DNA of 64,000 nt from positions 62,001 through 126,000 of the forward strand of contig CANLTZ010000004.1 of NCBI GenBank assembly GCA_947494145.1. Direction: 5' to 3'. The notes under the pieces were generated by a model, which searched no databases, was not told where the DNA came from, and saw only the letters and a list, made by a program, of their open reading frames with translations. This DNA is from an uncultured Jannaschia sp. (GTDB lineage: Bacteria > Pseudomonadota > Alphaproteobacteria > Rhodobacterales > Rhodobacteraceae). The position numbers were made by a program, and so were the translations under genes. Below, in pieces: positions 60,588 to 64,000 of the stretch (positions are counted from its first letter, which is position 1; each line of letters starts with the position of its first letter).

Positions 60588-61388
60588 ATGATGAATTTCG
60601 ACGAAATGATGGTAACGCTCCGCCGCCTGGCAATCGAGGCCGGAGAGCGGATCATGGAGATCTACGACGCCGACGATTTCGACGTCCGCGCGAAGTCCGA
60701 CGACAGCCCCGTCACCGCAGCAGATGAAGCGGCAGATGCCCTTATTTCAGCCGGTCTGCGGGCGGCCTATCCCGATGCGGCGCTGGTCACCGAAGAGCAG
60801 TCCGCGACCCACAGCCAGGAGGTGTCCGACTTCTTCATTGTTGATCCGTTGGATGGGACGAAGGAATTCGTCCAGCGCCGCGGCGATTTCACCGTGAATA
60901 TTGCCTGGGTACAGGACGGCATGCCGATCCGAGGTGTGGTTTTCGCGCCCGCGCGCAACAGGCTTTTCTGGACGCAAGCCGACGGAAAAACCGTTGAAGA
61001 AACGGGGCCCTTCGATGCCGCCTCGACTGGCGCGCTTAAGCCCATTTCCGTGCGCAAGCCCGACAATGGCGCGCTGATGGTCGTTGCCTCTAAGTCACAC
61101 CGCGATCAGGCGCTGGAAGACTATATCGGGAAATACGCTGTGTCAGACAGCCGGGCGGCAGGTTCGTCCTTAAAGTTCTGTCTGGTGGCGACCGGGGAGG
61201 CCGATCTTTACCCCCGCCTTGGCCGCACAATGGAATGGGATACCGCCGCCGGTCAGGCCGTTCTGGCAGGGGCAGGCGGCGAAGTGGTACGGTTCGATGA
61301 CCACATGCCGCTGCACTACGGAAAGCCGGGGTTCGAGAACCCGCATTTCATCGCCTACGCGCCGGGCGTCGATCTCAAACGCGGCTGA
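60588..61388 (+). CDS. cysQ: 3'(2'),5'-bisphosphate nucleotidase CysQ
   Basis: CysQ (266 residues) hydrolyses 3'-phosphoadenosine 5'-phosphate from sulfate assimilation. The inositol-monophosphatase-fold metal sites are VTEEQS (residues 65-70), FFIVDPLDGTKEFVQRRGDFTVNIA (84-108; D, D, G, T) and EWDTAAGQAVLAGAGG. The start MMNFDEMM is preceded by AGGATATA only, so a weak ribosome site. It overlaps the end of the convergent EamA gene by 34 bases. Confidence 0.93.
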   Translation: MMNFDEMMVTLRRLAIEAGERIMEIYDADDFDVRAKSDDSPVTAADEAADALISAGLRAAYPDAALVTEEQSATHSQEVSDFFIVDPLDGTKEFVQRRGDFTVNIAWVQDGMPIRGVVFAPARNRLFWTQADGKTVEETGPFDAASTGALKPISVRKPDNGALMVVASKSHRDQALEDYIGKYAVSDSRAAGSSLKFCLVATGEADLYPRLGRTMEWDTAAGQAVLAGAGGEVVRFDDHMPLHYGKPGFENPHFIAYAPGVDLKRG

Positions 61389-62254
61389 TCGCGGGCGATC
61401 CGGCTTAACTGAACCGCAAGGATGCCGAGCGTGACAACCAGGACGCCCGCAATGTCCAACGCGCCCAGTTGTTCGCCCAGCAGCGCCCAGGCGATGGCGA
61501 CGCCAAAGACCGGGTTGAGGAAGTGAAACGTCGCCGCAGGCGTCGCCCCAACCCGGCCCACCAACAAAAACCAGATCCAAGTCGCGGCAAGCCCCGGGAC
61601 AAGCGTCGTGTACGCGAAGGCCGCGATCAGGGTTGGGGACCAGGTGACCTGCCAGGTTTCCAGCGCAAGGCCCACAGGCAGCAAGACCATCGATCCGACC
61701 AGCATTTGCAGCCCCACAACCATCAACAGGTTGCCGCCCCCCGACGCCCCGCGCACCGACAACGTCGCCACCGTCAAAGCGACCACACCCAGGACGCACA
61801 GGCCGATGGCAAGCGCGTCGGCCCCGCCGGATAGGCGTGTGCCCATGATCAAAAGCACGCCGAACGTGCCGGCGAGCAGACCCAGCACCCCCATTAGCTT
61901 GGTCCGTTCCGAAAATAGAACCCAGTTCGCCAGGGCCACCAGCAGTGGCAATGTAGAGGCGATGATGGCGGCCAAACTGGCCTCGATCCATTGCATCGCA
62001 ACGAAGTTCAGCCCCAGATAGAGCGCATTCTGACAAATCCCGAAGATGACAACGGCCCGCCACTGCCCGGCTGTCAGGCGCAATCGTTGGCCAATGGCAT
62101 AGGCGATGGCGATGCCAAGCACGCCCGAGATGGCGAAACGCAGGGACAGCGACAGGATCGGGGGCGCTTCGGCGACGATGATCCGGGCGGACGTGAACGC
62201 CGATGACCACATCAAGGCAAAAAGCAAACCATAGGCGAGCGCGCGAACATCCAT
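61355..62254 (-). CDS. EamA/DMT-family transporter
   Basis: The 299-residue protein has ten hydrophobic helices in two repeats of the EamA (DUF6) fold; the first contains LLFALMWSSAFTSARIIV and LSLRFAISGVLGIAIAYAIG, the second starts near residue 150. These drug/metabolite transporters export amino acids, nucleosides or similar compounds; the substrate is unknown. It overlaps cysQ convergently by 34 bases and lies 47 bases upstream (on the reverse strand, downstream) of hemN, probably on its own transcript or as a trailing gene of hemN. Confidence 0.88.
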   Translation of the reverse strand: MDVRALAYGLLFALMWSSAFTSARIIVAEAPPILSLSLRFAISGVLGIAIAYAIGQRLRLTAGQWRAVVIFGICQNALYLGLNFVAMQWIEASLAAIIASTLPLLVALANWVLFSERTKLMGVLGLLAGTFGVLLIMGTRLSGGADALAIGLCVLGVVALTVATLSVRGASGGGNLLMVVGLQMLVGSMVLLPVGLALETWQVTWSPTLIAAFAYTTLVPGLAATWIWFLLVGRVGATPAATFHFLNPVFGVAIAWALLGEQLGALDIAGVLVVTLGILAVQLSRIARDQPRLRSTPGA

Positions 62255-62301
62255 GGCGCGACCCTCAGGATTTCCGGTCCGGGCGCAAGCCCTACGGCCG
62301 G

Positions 62302-63645
62302 TCAGATCGCGCGGCTATGGCGACCGTCGGGCACGGCATAGGCATCAAGTTCCATCGCGATGAGCCGCGCAAGCGGACGCGCTTCGTCCTTGATGGTGAA
62401 AAGGCCGTCTTCGCCGATATCTGTGGCCCGCGGCCAGCGTTCATGCACCTTGCGAACGAGGTTTGCAGCCTTGCGCGGCTCATTGGTGCTTTGTGGGTTG
62501 ATCGAAAAGTCGCAAAGCAGCCGTTCGATCAGAAGGCCGCGGAACAGATCGTCGATGTTCAAAGCGTGCCCGCGGACGGTTGCAAGGCGCCCTTGTCCAA
62601 CGCGGCTCCTCCAATCTGCGGTGCGGGCTGCGTTTTGGGCGTAGCCATGGGGGTATCGGGAAATGGCCGAAGCGCCGAGACCGATCAGTACGTCTTCTTC
62701 ATCGGTCGTGTAACCTTGGAAGTTGCGATGTAGACGCCCGTTTCGCGCGGCACGGGAAAGTTCATCATCGGGTTTCGCGAAGTGGTCGATCCCGATGGCG
62801 TCATAGCCATCCCGAAGAAGGCGGTCGCATGCCAAGCCAAACAGCCCCAGACGCGCAGGCCCGTCGGGTAGGTCCGAATCCGAAATCATCACCTGGCGCT
62901 TGGATGCCCAGGGCACATGGGCATAGCCGTACAGCGCCATTCGGTCGGGGCGAAGCGCAAGCGCCTGGTCAAGCGTCCTGCCCAAGCTTGTCGCCGTCTG
63001 GTGCGGCAATCCATAAAGCAGGTCGAGGTTGATCCGGTCCACACCACGGTCGCGCAAGCCGTCGATTGCGGATCGTGTTTGCGCAAAGCTTTGCGGACGC
63101 CCGATGGCGGCCTGCACCGTTTCATCGAAATCCTGAACGCCAAGGCTGGCACGCGTCATCCCCGCAGCGGCGAGCGCGTCGAGGCGAACATCGTCGATTT
63201 CCGTTGGATCGACTTCCACAGAGATTTCAGCCCCAGGGGCGATCTGGAAGGAGTCCGTGACGATCTTGAAGACGCGTTCAATGAGCGGCGAGGGTAGCAG
63301 AGTGGGCGTTCCACCACCCAGATGAAGATGATTAACCTTCAACCCCGCGGGCAGACGCGCCGCGACAAGAAGGGCCTCTTCCTCGATGGCATCGAGATAG
63401 GGTGACAGCGGCGCATCACTGGATGTTCCCTGTGTTCTGCACGCGCAGAACCAGCAAAGGCGCCGGCAGAATGGTATGTGAATGTAAAGCGATATCCCCG
63501 CGCCTTCTGCTATCCGGCCCATCCAGGCTTCTGCCTGCTCTGGTCCGACACGATCATCGAACTGTGTCGCAGGCGGGTAGCTAGTGTAGCGCGGTGCGTT
63601 TCGTTGGAAAAGCCGGTCGTCGCCGATTGGGAGGAGATGCGTCAT
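62302..63645 (-). CDS. hemN: Oxygen-independent coproporphyrinogen III dehydrogenase HemN
   Basis: HemN (447 residues) is the radical-SAM enzyme that converts coproporphyrinogen III to protoporphyrinogen IX without oxygen, feeding HemJ and both tetrapyrrole branches. The SAM-cluster cysteines are C60, C64 and C67 (HIPFCRRLCWFCAC), then HLHLGGGTPTLL. The N-terminal NAPRYTSYPPATQF is diagnostic of true HemN and absent in HemW. The start lies 35 bases from a perfect FNR box, consistent with FnrL activation under low oxygen. Confidence 0.95.
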   Translation of the reverse strand: MTHLLPIGDDRLFQRNAPRYTSYPPATQFDDRVGPEQAEAWMGRIAEGAGISLYIHIPFCRRLCWFCACRTQGTSSDAPLSPYLDAIEEEALLVAARLPAGLKVNHLHLGGGTPTLLPSPLIERVFKIVTDSFQIAPGAEISVEVDPTEIDDVRLDALAAAGMTRASLGVQDFDETVQAAIGRPQSFAQTRSAIDGLRDRGVDRINLDLLYGLPHQTATSLGRTLDQALALRPDRMALYGYAHVPWASKRQVMISDSDLPDGPARLGLFGLACDRLLRDGYDAIGIDHFAKPDDELSRAARNGRLHRNFQGYTTDEEDVLIGLGASAISRYPHGYAQNAARTADWRSRVGQGRLATVRGHALNIDDLFRGLLIERLLCDFSINPQSTNEPRKAANLVRKVHERWPRATDIGEDGLFTIKDEARPLARLIAMELDAYAVPDGRHSRAI

Positions 63646-63679
63646 ATTGTACGCCTGCCCCTATGGCGGGACTCCTGCC

Positions 63680-63693
63680 TTGATGTAAATCAA
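63680..63693. promoter_or_regulatory. FNR/FnrL box between hemN and fnrL
   Basis: TTGATGTAAATCAA is a perfect TTGAT-N4-ATCAA palindrome in the 71-base gap between divergent hemN and fnrL. The centre is about 41 bases from the hemN start and 30 from the fnrL start, so it could activate hemN and repress or tune fnrL. Confidence 0.9.
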
Positions 63694-63716
63694 AGTTGAT
63701 GCCATCAATGTCAGGA

Positions 63717-64000
63717 ATGACCGCTTCAGTTATACTTACCGGCCCGGAATCCTGTTCGGGTTGCGCGATACGTCACCGCGCCGTTTGTGCCTCTTGCGAG
63801 AGCGAGGAGCTCAGCCGCCTCTCTCAAATGAAGAGCTATCGAAGCTGGACCACTGGCGAAACGATCGTCATGGAAGGTGAACCTTTGCCGTTCGTCGGGT
63901 CCGTTGTGTCCGGTTGCGCGACCTTGACCCGCTCTATGGAAGATGGCCGCACGCAGATGGTCGGGCTTTTGATGCCGTCGGATTTCGTCGGCCGCCCCGG
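63717..64000 (+). CDS. fnrL: FnrL, oxygen-sensing Crp/Fnr regulator, 3' end missing
   Basis: The first 94 codons run to the right edge. Cysteines C13, C16, C24 and C27 are in the N-terminal segment (SCSGCAIRHRAVCASCE), with a further Cys near residue 71 (SGCATLTRS), as needed for the oxygen-labile [4Fe-4S] cluster of FNR proteins. The beginning of the cyclic-nucleotide-like fold follows (GETIVMEGEPLPFVGSVVSG). FnrL activates haem, bacteriochlorophyll and microaerobic genes in related bacteria. Pairing with hemN across an FNR box is typical. The DNA-binding helix lies beyond the window. Confidence 0.93.
   Translation, partial: MTASVILTGPESCSGCAIRHRAVCASCESEELSRLSQMKSYRSWTTGETIVMEGEPLPFVGSVVSGCATLTRSMEDGRTQMVGLLMPSDFVGRP

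Noticed and set aside
63696-63708. TTGAT-N3-ATCAA as a second full FNR box
   Set aside because: The spacer is one base short of the consensus, so it is mentioned only as a possible modulating site.

Overview
The window is about 64 kb of high-GC chromosomal DNA from an aerobic anoxygenic phototroph, most likely a Roseobacter-group Rhodobacterales (Alphaproteobacteria). The evidence is a canonical bacteriochlorophyll a / spheroidene-type photosynthesis gene cluster, a puf operon that ends in a tetraheme pufC instead of pufX, and typical alphaproteobacterial housekeeping synteny (maf-aroE-coaE-dnaQ, mnmE-mnmG-rsmG-parA-parB, hrcA-grpE, dnaK-dnaJ, hemN-fnrL). The exact genus cannot be told from the sequence alone.

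Positions 1-29.5 kb: photosynthesis gene cluster. A leftward operon bchF-bchN-bchB-bchH-bchL-bchM-lhaA (8.9 kb to the left edge, lhaA cut off) makes chlorophyllide and assembles light-harvesting complex 1. Divergent from it is ppaA-ppsR (redox/B12/light regulators) followed by bchG-orf428-bchP-idi. A small secreted LprI-like gene sits between idi and a long leftward unit crtE-crtF, bchC-bchX-bchY-bchZ-pufQ-pufB-pufA-pufL-pufM-pufC, closed by a strong hairpin terminator. crtD-crtC run rightward from the crtE promoter region. Seven perfect TGT-N12-ACA palindromes (PpsR/CrtJ-type operators) lie only in the four control regions: two at bchF/ppaA, one at bchG, two at bchC and two at crtE/crtD. They indicate a self-contained regulon, with ppsR encoded inside it. 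bchI, bchD, bchO, crtA, crtB, crtI and puhA are not in the window.

Positions 29.5-40 kb: hslV and hslU (a protease and its ATPase) are separated by a small secreted protein, an orphan methyl-accepting protein and a DM13 protein. Then come smr-mltA-tim44 (leftward), fxsA-secB (rightward) and the leftward, ATGA-coupled maf-aroE-coaE-dnaQ.

Positions 40.0-40.4 kb: a non-coding, divergently flanked stretch with repeated TTATCCCCG boxes and an AT-rich tract. From synteny this is the best candidate for the chromosomal replication origin. It is followed by hemJ, rho, mnmE, mnmG, rsmG, parA and parB. Two parS-type palindromes are embedded in the beginnings of mnmG and rsmG. The photosynthesis cluster therefore lies about 11 kb from the putative origin.

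Positions 47.7-64 kb: rph-rdgB-ridA-hemW (ATGA-coupled), hrcA-grpE, mutS, dnaK-dnaJ (with a probable RpoH promoter and an intercistronic attenuator hairpin), alkB, a pair of related palindromic repeats, an SH3-domain protein, an ABC-2 permease, cysQ, an EamA transporter, hemN, and the start of fnrL with a perfect FNR box between the last two. I saw no tRNA, rRNA, CRISPR array, insertion sequence or prophage. I did not find a convincing wholly new system. The most interesting items are the arrangement of the phototrophy regulon next to the origin, the crtD/crtC overlap, the terminator-like hairpin inside mltA, the RBS-masking hairpin before the hslV-adjacent receptor operon, and a dispersed palindromic repeat family.
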